Below, piece by piece: positions 24,072 to 32,723 of a stretch of 48,862 nucleotides of DNA. Under the pieces are notes generated by a model that did no database searches, was not told the DNA's origin, and worked only from the letters and a program-made list of their open reading frames with translations. Positions within the stretch are counted from its first letter, which is position 1, and every line of letters starts with the position of its first letter. This DNA comes from an uncultured Spirochaetales bacterium (GTDB lineage Bacteria; Spirochaetota; Spirochaetia; Sphaerochaetales; Sphaerochaetaceae): the NCBI GenBank assembly GCA_949293335.1, contig CASFDA010000026.1:1-48862 (forward strand), written 5' to 3'. Both the position numbers and the translations under genes were made by a program.

Positions 24072-24851
24072 ATGGACACCAAAGTTACGCTAGTGTACTT
24101 CTCCCCCACCAACGGGAGCAGACGATATGGAGAAATGGTTGCAAGGAAACTTGCAGACACATTCGATGAAGTGAACCTCACATCACTATCTGAAAGGAAG
24201 AGAACGCATAGCTTTTCATCAGACGAGATTGTGATCTTCTCATTTCCTGTCTACAAAGGGAGGCTCCCGGAGATGACTCCTCCCCTTCTTGATTGCCTGA
24301 AGGGAGACGCTACCCCAGCAGTCATCTTGGTAACATATGGTGTCAGGGCTTATGACGATGCGCTTCTAGAAGAAAAGGAGGAGCTCGAGAAGCGAGGGTT
24401 TTCTCCGCTCTCTGCCGCTGCATTCATCTCAAAGCATACATATTCAGACCAGCTTGGAGCAGCTAGACCAGATCCTGAAGATGAGAAGAGAATCTGTGAA
24501 TTTGCAGAAAAAGTGAAACTAGCGATGAAAAGCGGCATGAAAGACACACTGAACGTGCCAGGTAAAAAGCCATATAAGGAAATTGCAAAAGGGAAAGCGT
24601 TCAGAATAAGCGTGGATGAAAAATGCACAGGATGCATGAAATGTGCTTTCCTCTGCCCGACCGGAGCCATTGACAGAAACGATCCGACAAAGACAGATGA
24701 AGATCTCTGCATCTCGTGTTTTGCGTGTATAGAAGCATGTCCTACAGCCGCCAGAAAATGTGAAGACGAATCTTTCTTTGCAATCAGGGAGCATCTTGAA
24801 AAGGCCTTGCTGAATATGCGGAAAGAAGCTGAATTCTTCTACCTCTCCTGA
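24072..24851 (+). CDS. Flavodoxin-ferredoxin fusion protein (EFR1-type)
   Basis: The 259-residue redox protein joins an N-terminal flavodoxin-like domain (about 1-150; YFSPTNGSRR is the FMN phosphate loop, then FSFPVYKGRLP) to a C-terminal ferredoxin (about 180-240). The ferredoxin holds two CxxCxxC-type [4Fe-4S] motifs: CTGCMKCAFLCP and CISCFACIEACP. Such proteins move electrons among ferredoxin, flavin and unknown partners in anaerobes. It is a single-gene unit with a weak ribosome-binding site, upstream of an ABC transporter and divergent from tctC. The partner enzyme is not apparent. Confidence 0.87.
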   Translation: MDTKVTLVYFSPTNGSRRYGEMVARKLADTFDEVNLTSLSERKRTHSFSSDEIVIFSFPVYKGRLPEMTPPLLDCLKGDATPAVILVTYGVRAYDDALLEEKEELEKRGFSPLSAAAFISKHTYSDQLGAARPDPEDEKRICEFAEKVKLAMKSGMKDTLNVPGKKPYKEIAKGKAFRISVDEKCTGCMKCAFLCPTGAIDRNDPTKTDEDLCISCFACIEACPTAARKCEDESFFAIREHLEKALLNMRKEAEFFYLS

Positions 24852-24880
24852 AAAAAGGGGACTGAGAACCTTCTTTTCAG
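24848..24880 (+). terminator. Probable terminator of the flavodoxin-ferredoxin gene
   Basis: CTGAAAAAAGG pairs with CCTTCTTTTCAG with one bulge, right at the stop codon. A second small hairpin, CAGC-AAAAA-GCTG, follows, then CAATTTTAAC. U-richness is modest. Confidence 0.5.
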
Positions 24881-24986
24881 CAAAAAGCTGCAATTTTAAC
24901 AAGCTTTATTCATTATTCGGTATAATTATACACTTCTCGCCCTTACGGAATTAATCTATACTTCCAAACATATTTGGAGGATCAAC

Positions 24987-25793
24987 GTGAAAAAACTGAT
25001 TACCCTACTATTGGTTTTGCTTTCAGTATCGGCTCTCTTTGCAAACGGACAGCAGGATACAGGAGAGGATCTCTCTCTTCAGTCTGTTCAGGAAAAGGGA
25101 ACTTTCATTCTTGGTCTCGATGACTCTTTCCCTCCAATGGGATACAGGGATGAGAACGGAGAGATCGTAGGTTTTGATATCGATCTCGCAAAAGAAGTAG
25201 CGTCAAGACTCGGAGTCACTCTCGTTACACAGCCAATTGACTGGAGCGCAAAGGAGCAGGAGCTTGCTACAGGAAATATCGACTGCATCTGGAATGGATT
25301 CACAGTCACACCGGAAAGGCTCGAGATGCTCTCTTTCAGCGAACCATATGTAAACAACGCCCAGGTTGTAGTCGTGAACAACAGTTCTCCTTATCAGTCA
25401 ATTGAGGACCTTAAGGGAGCTACAGTCGGTGTACAGGCCGGATCTAGCGGACAGGTTGCAATCGAGGACAACGAGGAATTCAGCTCCCAAATCGGTTCTG
25501 TCGTTGAATTCCGCGATTACCTCACAGCTCTCATGGACCTCGAAGTCGGAGGAGTTGATGCTGTCGTCATGGATGTCATCGTAGCAAATGACAACATCAA
25601 CCGTTCAGGAAAAGACTTCAGGATCCTTCCGGGCAGTCTTGCAGATGAGGAGTATGCAATTGGTTTCAGGAAAGGAGACCTTGCACTTGTGAATGCAGTG
25701 AACGCAACTCTTCATGAGATGGCTGATGACGGAACGCTTGCAGCAATCTCTGAGGCATGGTTCGGTCAGGACATCACTACAATAGGTAAATAA
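24987..25793 (+). CDS. Polar amino acid ABC transporter, substrate-binding protein
   Basis: This periplasmic binding protein has 268 residues (SBP_bac_3 family). The signal peptide ends LFANG at about residue 21, with no lipid-anchor cysteine. The family pattern is clear: GTFILGLDDSFPPMGYRDE, GFDIDLAKEVASRLGV, NIDCIWNGFTVTPER, MLSFSEPYV and a C-terminal AISEAWFG. The start is GTG with TTGGAGG seven bases ahead. TATACT at 24957-24962 may be its -10 box. The ligand is likely a polar amino acid (Glu, Gln, Arg or cystine type); the sequence does not decide. Permease and ATPase follow with gaps of 1 and 4 bp. Confidence 0.92.
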   Translation: MKKLITLLLVLLSVSALFANGQQDTGEDLSLQSVQEKGTFILGLDDSFPPMGYRDENGEIVGFDIDLAKEVASRLGVTLVTQPIDWSAKEQELATGNIDCIWNGFTVTPERLEMLSFSEPYVNNAQVVVVNNSSPYQSIEDLKGATVGVQAGSSGQVAIEDNEEFSSQIGSVVEFRDYLTALMDLEVGGVDAVVMDVIVANDNINRSGKDFRILPGSLADEEYAIGFRKGDLALVNAVNATLHEMADDGTLAAISEAWFGQDITTIGK

Positions 25794-25794
25794 T

Positions 25795-26430
25795 ATGAGC
25801 GGCCTTGTTCTCCAAATGCTGGAAGGGACGATCACAAGTCTCAAAGTATTCTTCCTGACCCTCCTCTTCTCACTTCCCCTTGGTTTTGTCGTGGCAAAGG
25901 GGAAGATGACAAAGATCAGGATAATCAGGTGGGTTACCGACTTTTATATCCAGATCATGAGGGGAACGCCGCTGATCTTGCAGCTGATATTTGTATATTT
26001 CGCCCCGTTCTATATCTTCAATGCCTCGTTTGACCGCTTTACAGCGTGCATCGTGGCATTCGTGTTGAATTACAGCGCATATTTTGCTGAAATATACCGT
26101 TCAGGGCTGCAATCTATAGATGCGGGGCAGCACGAGGCGGCAAAAGTCCTTGGATTCACGAAGGCATACACCTTCTTCCACATCATCCTTCCACAAGTCA
26201 TCAAATCGATCTTTCCTGCGCTTGGAAACGAGGTGATAAGCCTTGTGAAGGATACTGCACTTGCACAGACTATCGGAGTAGCAGAACTCTTCCGTGTCGC
26301 CCAGACATCTGCATCACGGCAGTTCTCGACATTCCCAATCTTCCTCGCAGGGGTATTCTATTTCATCATGAACTACATAGTTTCCCGCTTCTTCGCCTAC
26401 GGAGAGGGAAAGATGAACTATTACAGGTGA
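25795..26430 (+). CDS. Polar amino acid ABC transporter, permease
   Basis: This inner-membrane permease of the HisM/GltK type has 211 residues and about five helices. It begins with the family N-terminus [20 protein letters not shown] and contains [13 protein letters not shown] and the EAA loop that docks the ATPase: [20 protein letters not shown]. As the only permease in the cassette it would act as a homodimer. Confidence 0.93.
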   Translation: MSGLVLQMLEGTITSLKVFFLTLLFSLPLGFVVAKGKMTKIRIIRWVTDFYIQIMRGTPLILQLIFVYFAPFYIFNASFDRFTACIVAFVLNYSAYFAEIYRSGLQSIDAGQHEAAKVLGFTKAYTFFHIILPQVIKSIFPALGNEVISLVKDTALAQTIGVAELFRVAQTSASRQFSTFPIFLAGVFYFIMNYIVSRFFAYGEGKMNYYR

Positions 26431-26434
26431 GTCT

Positions 26435-27193
26435 ATGGCTAAGATGCTTGAAGTAAATGGCCTATCAAAGTCATTCGGAGATCTTGAGGTACTGAAATCC
26501 ATCTCTTTTTCCCTTGAAGAAGGAAATGTCCTTTCCATAATCGGACCTTCAGGAAGTGGCAAGTCGACTATGCTGAGGATCATCACACAGCTTGAGAAAG
26601 CTGATGACGGGACATTGATAATAGATGGAGAAAAGCTTTTTGAGAGCGTGAACGGAAAGAGTGAATACGCAGAAGTCAGCAAACAGAGGGAAATACTTCT
26701 GAAGACAGGACTCGTGTTCCAGTCGTTCAATCTCTTCCCACATTTCTCCGTGCTCAGAAACATTACAGAAGCCCAGATCGCGGTTCTGAAAAGAAGCAGG
26801 AGCGAAGCAGAAGAAAGAGCTTACGAACTGCTCAAGAAGATGGAACTCGCTGACAGGGCAAAAAGCTATCCATATCAGCTCTCCGGAGGACAGAAACAGA
26901 GGGTTTCAATAGCAAGGGCACTTGCAATGAATCCGAAGATCCTCTTTTTCGATGAACCTACAAGCGCACTGGATCCTGAGCTCACAAGGGAAATACTGAA
27001 AGTGATCAGGGAGCTTGCGGAAGAACATATGACAATGGTAGTCGTGACGCACGAAATGAACTTTGCGAAAGCGATTTCCGACTATGCGATCTTCATGGAC
27101 GGAGGGGTAATCGTCGAAGAAGGCGAACCGGATGCACTCTTCGAGAATCCCAAGATGGAAAGGACAAAAGCCTTCATTAAGAGTTTCAATTGA
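26435..27193 (+). CDS. Polar amino acid ABC transporter, ATP-binding protein
   Basis: This GlnQ/HisP-type ATPase has 252 residues. Walker A is GPSGSGKST (about 38-46), the signature [16 protein letters not shown], Walker [16 protein letters not shown] and the switch His is in [10 protein letters not shown]. The segment [20 protein letters not shown] is a slightly enlarged loop before the Q-loop FQSFNLFPH. It ends the three-gene cassette. Confidence 0.95.
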   Translation: MAKMLEVNGLSKSFGDLEVLKSISFSLEEGNVLSIIGPSGSGKSTMLRIITQLEKADDGTLIIDGEKLFESVNGKSEYAEVSKQREILLKTGLVFQSFNLFPHFSVLRNITEAQIAVLKRSRSEAEERAYELLKKMELADRAKSYPYQLSGGQKQRVSIARALAMNPKILFFDEPTSALDPELTREILKVIRELAEEHMTMVVVTHEMNFAKAISDYAIFMDGGVIVEEGEPDALFENPKMERTKAFIKSFN

Positions 27194-27194
27194 A

Positions 27195-27220
27195 CAGGCT
27201 CTGAGAAATCCCAGAGCCTG
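27195..27220. terminator. Bidirectional hairpin between convergent ABC and dehydrogenase genes
   Basis: CAGGCTCTG (27195-27203) and CAGAGCCTG (27212-27220) make a perfect 9-bp stem with an 8-base loop in the 33-bp gap between two convergent genes. Neither side has a long U-run. Confidence 0.65.
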
Positions 27221-27226
27221 TGCCAG

Positions 27227-28411
27227 TCAGAATGCTTCGGAAAGTATTCTGAGTATATCGTCACGATCTGCAGAACGCGGATTGACTATCAGGGCACCAT
27301 CGTTTATCGCCCTGTCTGCTATCTTCTGGAAATCTTCCTTCACAACACCAGCTTCAGAAAGATTCTTTCTCACAGGAGCGAGGGCCCTTATCTCATTGAC
27401 GAAGGTGGAAAGCACTTCTATGAGTTTCTCCGCCCTCTTCCCTTCTTCTGTCCTTGCATACTCCTCACCATTTATGTAAAGGAGCATCTCGGAATAGTCC
27501 TCTCTCGCATAATCAATGTTATAACGCATAGAAGGAATGAGCAGGATACTCATCGCTTCACCGTGCGGAACATGAGAAACAGCGCCCACACTATGCCCTA
27601 TCGCATGAACTATCCCAACCATGCTGTTTGAAAAGGATGCACCTGCAATGTATGCAGCGTTTGCCATTGCAAGACGAGCCTTCTTGTTCTTCGGTTCCCT
27701 GATTGCAGCAGGAAGATTCTCTACTATCATCTTCATCGCAGCAATCGCATAACTCTGGCTCACTGGATTCTTCTGAAGCGATGAGAACGCTTCGATCGCA
27801 TGAGTCAGGGCATCGAGTCCAGTAATCGCGGTAATACGCTTTGGCATACTCTCAAGCATGCGTACATCCAGCACAGCGATATCTGGAAGCAGGAAAGAAG
27901 AGATGAATTCAAGTTTCACTTCCTTCTCTTCATCCTTGATCACGGCAACTCCTGTCGCTTCAGATCCTGTTCCACTGGTTGTCGGAATTGCAACAAAAGG
28001 TACGCTCATTCCCCTTGGAAGGACCTCAGCGCCCGCATATTTCAGGATGTCCTTTCCTCCTTGGCTTATAAGCATCCTGAGCCCCTTTGCAGTATCGATT
28101 ACAGAACCACCTCCAAGGGCGATGATTCCATCTGCATTCTCTTTTCTGTAGAGGCTTGCAATTTCATTGACCTTCAGGATCGAACTGTCGAGAGGAATGT
28201 CTGTAAAGACACCAGAGACTTTCAAACCAGATGAGGAGAGGATATCAAGCAGAGTCTTTACACTTCCAACGCTCTCGAGTCCTTTATCAGAAAGCAGGAA
28301 AGGTCGGGTCGATCCAAGCAGGGAAAGCTCTTCCCTGATATTCTCGAGGGCATACTCTCCGGAAAGGAGCTTAGCCGAGTTAACGAATTCAAAATACTGT
28401 GGAATATGCAT
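27227..28411 (-). CDS. Iron-containing alcohol dehydrogenase
   Basis: The group III dehydrogenase of 394 residues carries ALGGGSVIDTAKG (NAD site), VAIPTTSGTGSEATGVAVI, and the metal ligands in ITGLDALTHAIEAF (Asp, His), GIVHAIGHSVGA and VSHVPHGEA. It differs clearly from fucO in this window. It would reduce an aldehyde or oxidise an alcohol in fermentation; butanol or ethanol type is possible but unproven. It lies 3 bp after the SCP2-like gene and is probably co-transcribed with it. Confidence 0.87.
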   Translation of the reverse strand: MHIPQYFEFVNSAKLLSGEYALENIREELSLLGSTRPFLLSDKGLESVGSVKTLLDILSSSGLKVSGVFTDIPLDSSILKVNEIASLYRKENADGIIALGGGSVIDTAKGLRMLISQGGKDILKYAGAEVLPRGMSVPFVAIPTTSGTGSEATGVAVIKDEEKEVKLEFISSFLLPDIAVLDVRMLESMPKRITAITGLDALTHAIEAFSSLQKNPVSQSYAIAAMKMIVENLPAAIREPKNKKARLAMANAAYIAGASFSNSMVGIVHAIGHSVGAVSHVPHGEAMSILLIPSMRYNIDYAREDYSEMLLYINGEEYARTEEGKRAEKLIEVLSTFVNEIRALAPVRKNLSEAGVVKEDFQKIADRAINDGALIVNPRSADRDDILRILSEAF

Positions 28412-28414
28412 TGC

Positions 28415-28891
28415 TCATACCCCCAGGAGGACTTTGCGATAGACTGTGATTGAACTTCTCTCCTTATAAGGGACATCGCGAAGGATTCTCTTAGTCATGA
28501 TGCGAGGAAAGAGATAAGCTTCTGCGATATCAATCATCCTGACAAGGCCCATTGTGGTTCCAATGTCCCCTTTGAGAGAAAAGCGGTGTTCTGCATATGC
28601 ACGGGCAATCCCGATCTGTCCTGTAAGGACCTTGAAAGCGCTGTCGATTCCCTTGAAAGCAATCACCACATCATAGCTATCGCGCTTTGTGCATCTGATA
28701 AGCTTTCCTTCCCTTTTCATAACCCGAAGTTCCCCATCACCCGGATTGATTCTGAGCGCAACAGAGAAGTTGTCAGGAAGAGCCTCAAACTCTTTCCTCA
28801 CCCTGCTATCCAGAGTTGAGAGCACCTTAAGTGCCCTGTAGAGGACCACCAATACTATATTTGACACAAGTTTCTTAAATCCCTTTTTCAT
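28415..28891 (-). CDS. SCP2-like lipid-binding domain protein
   Basis: The 158-residue protein starts with a hydrophobic or amphipathic segment (KLVSNIVLVVLYRALKVL). An SCP2-like core follows (about 35-125), with VALRINPGDGELRV, YDVVIAFKGIDSAFKVLTGQIG and RFSLKGDIGTTMGLVRM; the last piece is typical of sterol-carrier-type domains that bind acyl chains. It is the first gene of a pair with the alcohol dehydrogenase, suggesting that a lipid or long-chain aldehyde could be involved, but that is inference. There is no good Shine-Dalgarno. I am only moderately sure of the family. Confidence 0.6.
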   Translation of the reverse strand: MKKGFKKLVSNIVLVVLYRALKVLSTLDSRVRKEFEALPDNFSVALRINPGDGELRVMKREGKLIRCTKRDSYDVVIAFKGIDSAFKVLTGQIGIARAYAEHRFSLKGDIGTTMGLVRMIDIAEAYLFPRIMTKRILRDVPYKERSSITVYRKVLLGV

Positions 28892-28983
28892 AACGGTTAT
28901 TTCTTATTACACTTTTAGTCACTTGTGTCAATTATGACAGCATTACAATATTTGTAATTTTACCAATAAAATCAGCAAGAAAG

Positions 28984-29065
28984 CTCCATCCTCTAAGCAT
29001 CAGCGAAGGATGGAGTAGTTCTCAAGGAAATATCTACTTAGCATGTGAAGTACTCCATCCTTTTT
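28984..29065 (+). ncRNA. Possible attenuator or small RNA: three competing complementary segments
   Basis: CTCCATCCT (28984-28992) and TACTCCATCCT (29051-29061) can each pair with the same middle segment AGGATGGAGTA (29007-29017). The second pairing is a perfect 11-bp stem directly followed by TTTTT, as in an intrinsic terminator on the plus strand. Mutually exclusive stems are the hallmark of attenuators and riboswitches, but no plus-strand gene lies downstream. It could therefore be the 3' part of a small RNA, or act on the minus strand in the leader of the SCP2-like gene. Confidence 0.35.
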
Positions 29066-29329
29066 AAAGACCTGAGAATGGCTTCTTCTTGTCATTTTGT
29101 CCTACCACATCATAATAGAAGAGATCAGTTGATCTCCAAACAGATGAAGCGAAGCCTTCAAAGATCCTCTAGCAAAACACATGACAGCCTGTGAACAAAG
29201 ATATTTTTTCGAAAGCCTCTAGGCTTATCCAGAGGAGCTGGCACTACCGCTATTTTCCAAACATGACAACCAAGCATGTTCATTTTCATATCAGAAATAA
29301 ATTAAACCTTCAAAATATCGTTTTTATAG

Positions 29330-29343
29330 GTGCAATATTGCAC
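29330..29343. promoter_or_regulatory. 14-bp perfect palindrome GTGCAATATTGCAC
   Basis: GTGCAATATTGCAC is perfectly self-complementary. Its half-site GCAATAT reappears in inverted arrangement in front of the TRAP operon (32396-32418), which suggests one DNA-binding protein with sites at both ends of the TRAP locus. No gene on either strand starts near it. Confidence 0.4.
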
Positions 29344-29462
29344 TAAAAAGTAACGTTAATTATGGTTCTATCGAAAAAATGCTACTATTTCCTGCAAAAC
29401 GGAGGACACATGGAAATCAAACATAATAGTCTCTGATGCATCTGGACAACTAATAAAGAAAA

Positions 29463-29494
29463 TATCCCCTGAGGAACAAAGTCCTGAGGGGATA
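29463..29494 (-). terminator. Intrinsic terminator of the TRAP operon
   Basis: TATCCCCTGAGGA (29463-29475) pairs with TCCTGAGGGGATA (29482-29494) with one mismatch. In the minus direction the stem is followed by ATTTTCTTTATT. It begins 7 bp after the dctM stop codon. Confidence 0.88.
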
Positions 29495-29500
29495 AGGGCA

Positions 29501-30781
29501 TCAGCCCATGAGAATATCAGGAAGGAATGTGATTATTCCAGGGAATATAGTCATCAGGAAAAGCACAATTATATATGCTATTACCATTGGCCATACTCTC
29601 TTGAGCAAACTCAGCAGGTCTATCTTGCCGATACTGCATCCGATGTAGAGACAACTTCCGACAGGAGGCGTCAGGAGACCGATGACAAGACCGAATACCA
29701 AAGTCACTCCGAATACAACAGGATCGACTCCGAGTCTCTGCACGATCGGAAGGAATATAGGAGCGACAAGAGTTACAGCAGGTACTACGTCCATGAAGAG
29801 TCCAAGGATGAGGATGAGGACATCGATGATCAGCATGATGATCAGCGGATTGTTGGAAATCGACATCAGGACCTCGGCGACTATCTGCGGAACCTGAAGG
29901 ACTGTAATCAGGATTCCAAGTGCGTTTGTCGCGGCAACTATGAACATGATCACGGCACTCGACTTTGCAGACCCGATCAGTACCTTTCTAAGAGTCTTGA
30001 GAGACATCTTCTTGTTTACAAAACGTGCAATTATATATGCATATACAACTGCGATTACCCCCGCTTCAGTAGGAGTGAATATACCAAAGAGCATGCCACC
30101 CATCATAATGACAGGCATCATGATCGAAGGAAGGGCCTTTTTGCTGGCAATGAGACGCTCTTTCAGACTTGCCTTCGGGGAGACAGGATAATCCTTGTTT
30201 CTGGTCATCAAGTACCAAGTAACCATTACAAGAGCTCCCCCGATTATCCCCGGGACGACTCCACCCATGAAAATACGGGTGACACTTGCCCCGCTTATGG
30301 AACCGAAAACTACGAAAGGAATACTTGGCGGGATGATCGGACCTGTGATGCTTCCGGCACAGACAACAGCAGTGGAATCCGCAGGATCATATCCCTCCTC
30401 CCTCAAAAGAGGCAGCATGATTCCTCCAATTGCGGAGACTGTAGCGACTGCAGCTCCAGAGACACATGCAAAAAGCATACATGCAAGCACAGCAGCATAG
30501 CCAAGTCCTGCCTTGATATGGCCAAGAAGCTTGCGACAGAACTCAATGAGACCACGAGAGAGATCTCCCTCATTCATCAGATCACCTGCAAGAATGAAGA
30601 ACGGGATTGCCATCAGTGAGAAATTATTCAGACCTGCATAGAAATATGTCGGTATCATGGCAAAACTCGTGATGCCGGTAATCTCAATTAGAAACGCGAT
30701 CGTCAGCATGATTCCAAACGCTATAGGAATACCCATCAGCAGGAAAAGGAATAGCGATGCGACGAAAAGGAACATCATCAT
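29501..30781 (-). CDS. TRAP transporter large permease (DctM)
   Basis: This 426-residue membrane protein has about 12 helices and is the sodium-coupled transport subunit of a TRAP importer. Family marks are MGIPIAFGIMLTIAFL, the first half-barrel AIPFFILAGDLMNEG, GSITGPIIPPSIPFVVFG, GIFTPTEAGVIAVVYA and late TPPVGSCLYIGC. It overlaps dctQ by 4 bp (ATGA) and is followed by a terminator. Substrate class is usually C4-dicarboxylates or sugar acids. Confidence 0.94.
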   Translation of the reverse strand: MMMFLFVASLFLFLLMGIPIAFGIMLTIAFLIEITGITSFAMIPTYFYAGLNNFSLMAIPFFILAGDLMNEGDLSRGLIEFCRKLLGHIKAGLGYAAVLACMLFACVSGAAVATVSAIGGIMLPLLREEGYDPADSTAVVCAGSITGPIIPPSIPFVVFGSISGASVTRIFMGGVVPGIIGGALVMVTWYLMTRNKDYPVSPKASLKERLIASKKALPSIMMPVIMMGGMLFGIFTPTEAGVIAVVYAYIIARFVNKKMSLKTLRKVLIGSAKSSAVIMFIVAATNALGILITVLQVPQIVAEVLMSISNNPLIIMLIIDVLILILGLFMDVVPAVTLVAPIFLPIVQRLGVDPVVFGVTLVFGLVIGLLTPPVGSCLYIGCSIGKIDLLSLLKRVWPMVIAYIIVLFLMTIFPGIITFLPDILMG

Positions 30782-31284
30782 TTTGCTTTTCCTCCTTCTT
30801 CTTTCCTTTCCTCCACAGGAGTACGGATAATGCGGACGAGCTTGAACTGATTCATGATGAGCATGATCAGAAGTGATACTGGGAGTATGCCTTGGACAAT
30901 GACTATAGGTAATTTCGTAAGAGGCATTGCCGCTCCCTTATTCACCAGAACAAACCCCGTACAATAATAGAGGAACACGACCAAGATGACCGTGACGAGC
31001 AAATTCGCGATGATATTGACGATCTTCTTCGACATCCCCGGCAGAATATTCACCAGAATATCCACCGTGAGATGTGTGCCCGAATGAAAGCATAGGACGG
31101 ATGCAATGAGGCTGATCCACACAAAGAAGATCTTCGCAAGTTCCTCAGACTCAGTAATGCCATTATGAAAGAAGAACCGTCCTATGACATTCACGAACAC
31201 CAAGAGGATCATCAGGAAAAACAAGATCGCGACAAATGATTCGATCAGATCGATCACTATCTTTGACTTATCTTTCTTTGACAT
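30778..31284 (-). CDS. TRAP transporter small permease (DctQ)
   Basis: The 168-residue protein has four membrane helices (about 12-32, 48-68, 85-108 and 128-150). The DctQ motif FVNVIGRFFFHNGITESEELAKIFFVWISL is recognisable across about 27-56, followed by SGTHLTVDIL. The charged tail EERKEEGGKAK is cytoplasmic. Confidence 0.92.
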   Translation of the reverse strand: MSKKDKSKIVIDLIESFVAILFFLMILLVFVNVIGRFFFHNGITESEELAKIFFVWISLIASVLCFHSGTHLTVDILVNILPGMSKKIVNIIANLLVTVILVVFLYYCTGFVLVNKGAAMPLTKLPIVIVQGILPVSLLIMLIMNQFKLVRIIRTPVEERKEEGGKAK

Positions 31285-31305
31285 TAAAATCCCCTTGGCA
31301 AATTA

Positions 31306-32319
31306 TTAAAGCGCTGCTTCCTTCTCGCGTACGAGAGTCAGGATCTCATTGAATTCAGGAAGGTCATTAGCGTATTTCTCGATTACTCCTTCGCCTATTG
31401 CCCTGAACTCAGCCATATTCTCTTCGCTGATCTCATTCACAGTCACGCCGTTGTCGATGAGCTTCTGGATATCATCAGCAGAGCTTTCCTTGTACATTTC
31501 GACTTCCGCATCAGCAAATGCCTTGCAAGCCTTCTCGAGGAGGGCCTGATCTTCTGCAGAAAGGCTATCCCAGAAAGTCTTAGAGAATGCGATCCAGTCG
31601 TATGTGATCTGATGATTCGTCATTGAGAGGTACTTCTGGACCTCATACCAGCCACTTGTGAGAAGGGTTGTAGGTGGATTCTCCTGTCCGTCAATGACTC
31701 CCTGCTGGAGTGCTGTGAAGATTTCAGACATGCTCATAGTAACGACATTGAATCCCAGAGCGCGGCCATTGTCCACAAACTGTGAGACTTCTGGGAGACG
31801 GAGCTTGATTCCCTGGCAATCTGCTACAGTGTTGATCGGACGTACGTTATTTGAGACTGCCCTCACTCCATTGAGCACAAATCCCTTTCCTACCATGTTG
31901 ACAGATAGTGCGTCTGCGAAAATCGAGTTCTGTACCTCTGGATCTGAAAGGACTGCGTAACTTGAATCGATATCGGAGAAAACCCATGGGAAGTTGATGA
32001 TCTTGAATTTCGGGAACTGGTCTGAAATCGTATTGCCCGCAATGCACATCTCAACGGTACCAATCTTTGTTGCCTCCATGAACTCCTTCTCTGCTCCGAG
32101 TGTGTTGTTCGGATAGATCTGGACCTGGAATCTTCCACCGGACTCTTCCTCGACCATCGGCTTGAATACTTCCTGAAGGGCGATGTTCAACGGATGGGAT
32201 TCAGCATAGTAGTGAGCGACCTTGATCACCTTTGGACCTGATGAGTCGCTGGCGCCACCGGCGAATGCAAACGAAAGTGCAAGAACACATACGAGTAAGA
32301 GAACAAAAATCCTCTTCAT
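31306..32319 (-). CDS. TRAP transporter solute-binding protein (DctP)
   Basis: This periplasmic receptor of 337 residues has a signal peptide ending FAFAGGAS (about 20). Family features are VAHYYAESHPLNIALQEVF, YPNNTLGAEKEFMEATKIG, the conserved Arg in GIKLRLPEV that holds the substrate carboxylate, EIFTALQQGVIDGQENPP and WDSLSAEDQALLEKA. The ATG at 32319 has GGAGG six bases upstream. It heads the dctP-dctQ-dctM operon. No catabolic gene is linked, so the ligand is unknown. Confidence 0.93.
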   Translation of the reverse strand: MKRIFVLLLVCVLALSFAFAGGASDSSGPKVIKVAHYYAESHPLNIALQEVFKPMVEEESGGRFQVQIYPNNTLGAEKEFMEATKIGTVEMCIAGNTISDQFPKFKIINFPWVFSDIDSSYAVLSDPEVQNSIFADALSVNMVGKGFVLNGVRAVSNNVRPINTVADCQGIKLRLPEVSQFVDNGRALGFNVVTMSMSEIFTALQQGVIDGQENPPTTLLTSGWYEVQKYLSMTNHQITYDWIAFSKTFWDSLSAEDQALLEKACKAFADAEVEMYKESSADDIQKLIDNGVTVNEISEENMAEFRAIGEGVIEKYANDLPEFNEILTLVREKEAAL

Positions 32320-32395
32320 ACTAATCCTCCTTTTATGCATATCTTGTTTTAGGCTACATTCGCCCAAATTAGTCGTCAAGAAAAATAATTTTCTT

Positions 32396-32418
32396 GCAAT
32401 ATAAATATCATATATTGC
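32396..32418. promoter_or_regulatory. Inverted repeat upstream of the TRAP operon
   Basis: GCAATATA (32396-32403) and TATATTGC (32411-32418) are 8-bp inverted arms with a 7-bp AT spacer. The repeat lies about 80 bp upstream of dctP, in or near its AT-rich promoter. It shares the half-site GCAATAT with the palindrome at 29330-29343. Confidence 0.45.
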
Positions 32419-32661
32419 GAATATAATAAAATTTAAAAGAAATATTTAGTAAAAGTGAAATTTTTAAAACAATGTAATTAAACAAGAAATATATGCTCTG
32501 AGCCTATTTTTTTATTTAAAGATCTGCTTGAGACACATTGAATTACAAAACAGATAAAATTTTACTTGTTATACTTGTAGCACAAATCTTGTATTAATCA
32601 AAAAGAAGTAAAATAAGTACACCAATTTAAATATTTATTTTTTCTTTTTCCTTCTCTTGAA
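32419..32661. other. AT-rich stretch of the uraA-TRAP intergenic region
   Basis: The 404-bp gap between uraA and dctP is strongly AT-rich. Apart from the inverted repeat at 32396-32418 and the uraA terminator, no gene, tRNA or clear structured RNA is visible. Confidence 0.5.
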
Positions 32662-32704
32662 TTCAAAAAAAAGAACAGGACACAAAGAAAATGCCCTGTT
32701 CTTT
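32662..32704 (-). terminator. Intrinsic terminator of uraA
   Basis: AAAGAACAGG (32670-32679) and CCTGTTCTTT (32695-32704) form a perfect 10-bp stem. In the minus direction it is followed by a run of Ts (TTTTTT at 32665-32670). Confidence 0.9.
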
Positions 32705-32723
32705 GACCTAGATTGATTCCAGA

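Larger units (their letters stand above)
28892..29500. other. 609-bp intergenic region with repeats and palindromes
   Basis: No open frame with a ribosome-binding site and recognisable product was found. The stretch holds the promoter area of the SCP2-like gene, three mutually complementary segments (28984-29065), a short palindrome at 29213-29226, a 14-bp palindrome at 29330-29343 and the TRAP operon terminator at 29463-29494. Base composition is clearly more AT-rich than the genes around it. Confidence 0.6.

Noticed and set aside
24920-24931. Palindrome GTATAATTATAC before the ABC cassette as an operator
   Set aside because: It contains a -10-like TATAAT and is short and AT-only in the centre, so chance or a promoter element explains it well enough.
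29213-29226. Short palindrome AAGCCTCTAGGCTT as a terminator
   Set aside because: There is essentially no loop and no U-run, and no gene end is adjacent.
28892-29500. CRISPR array or insertion sequence in the largest gene-free gap
   Set aside because: No regularly spaced repeats with unique spacers, no transposase frame and no terminal repeats with target duplication could be found.
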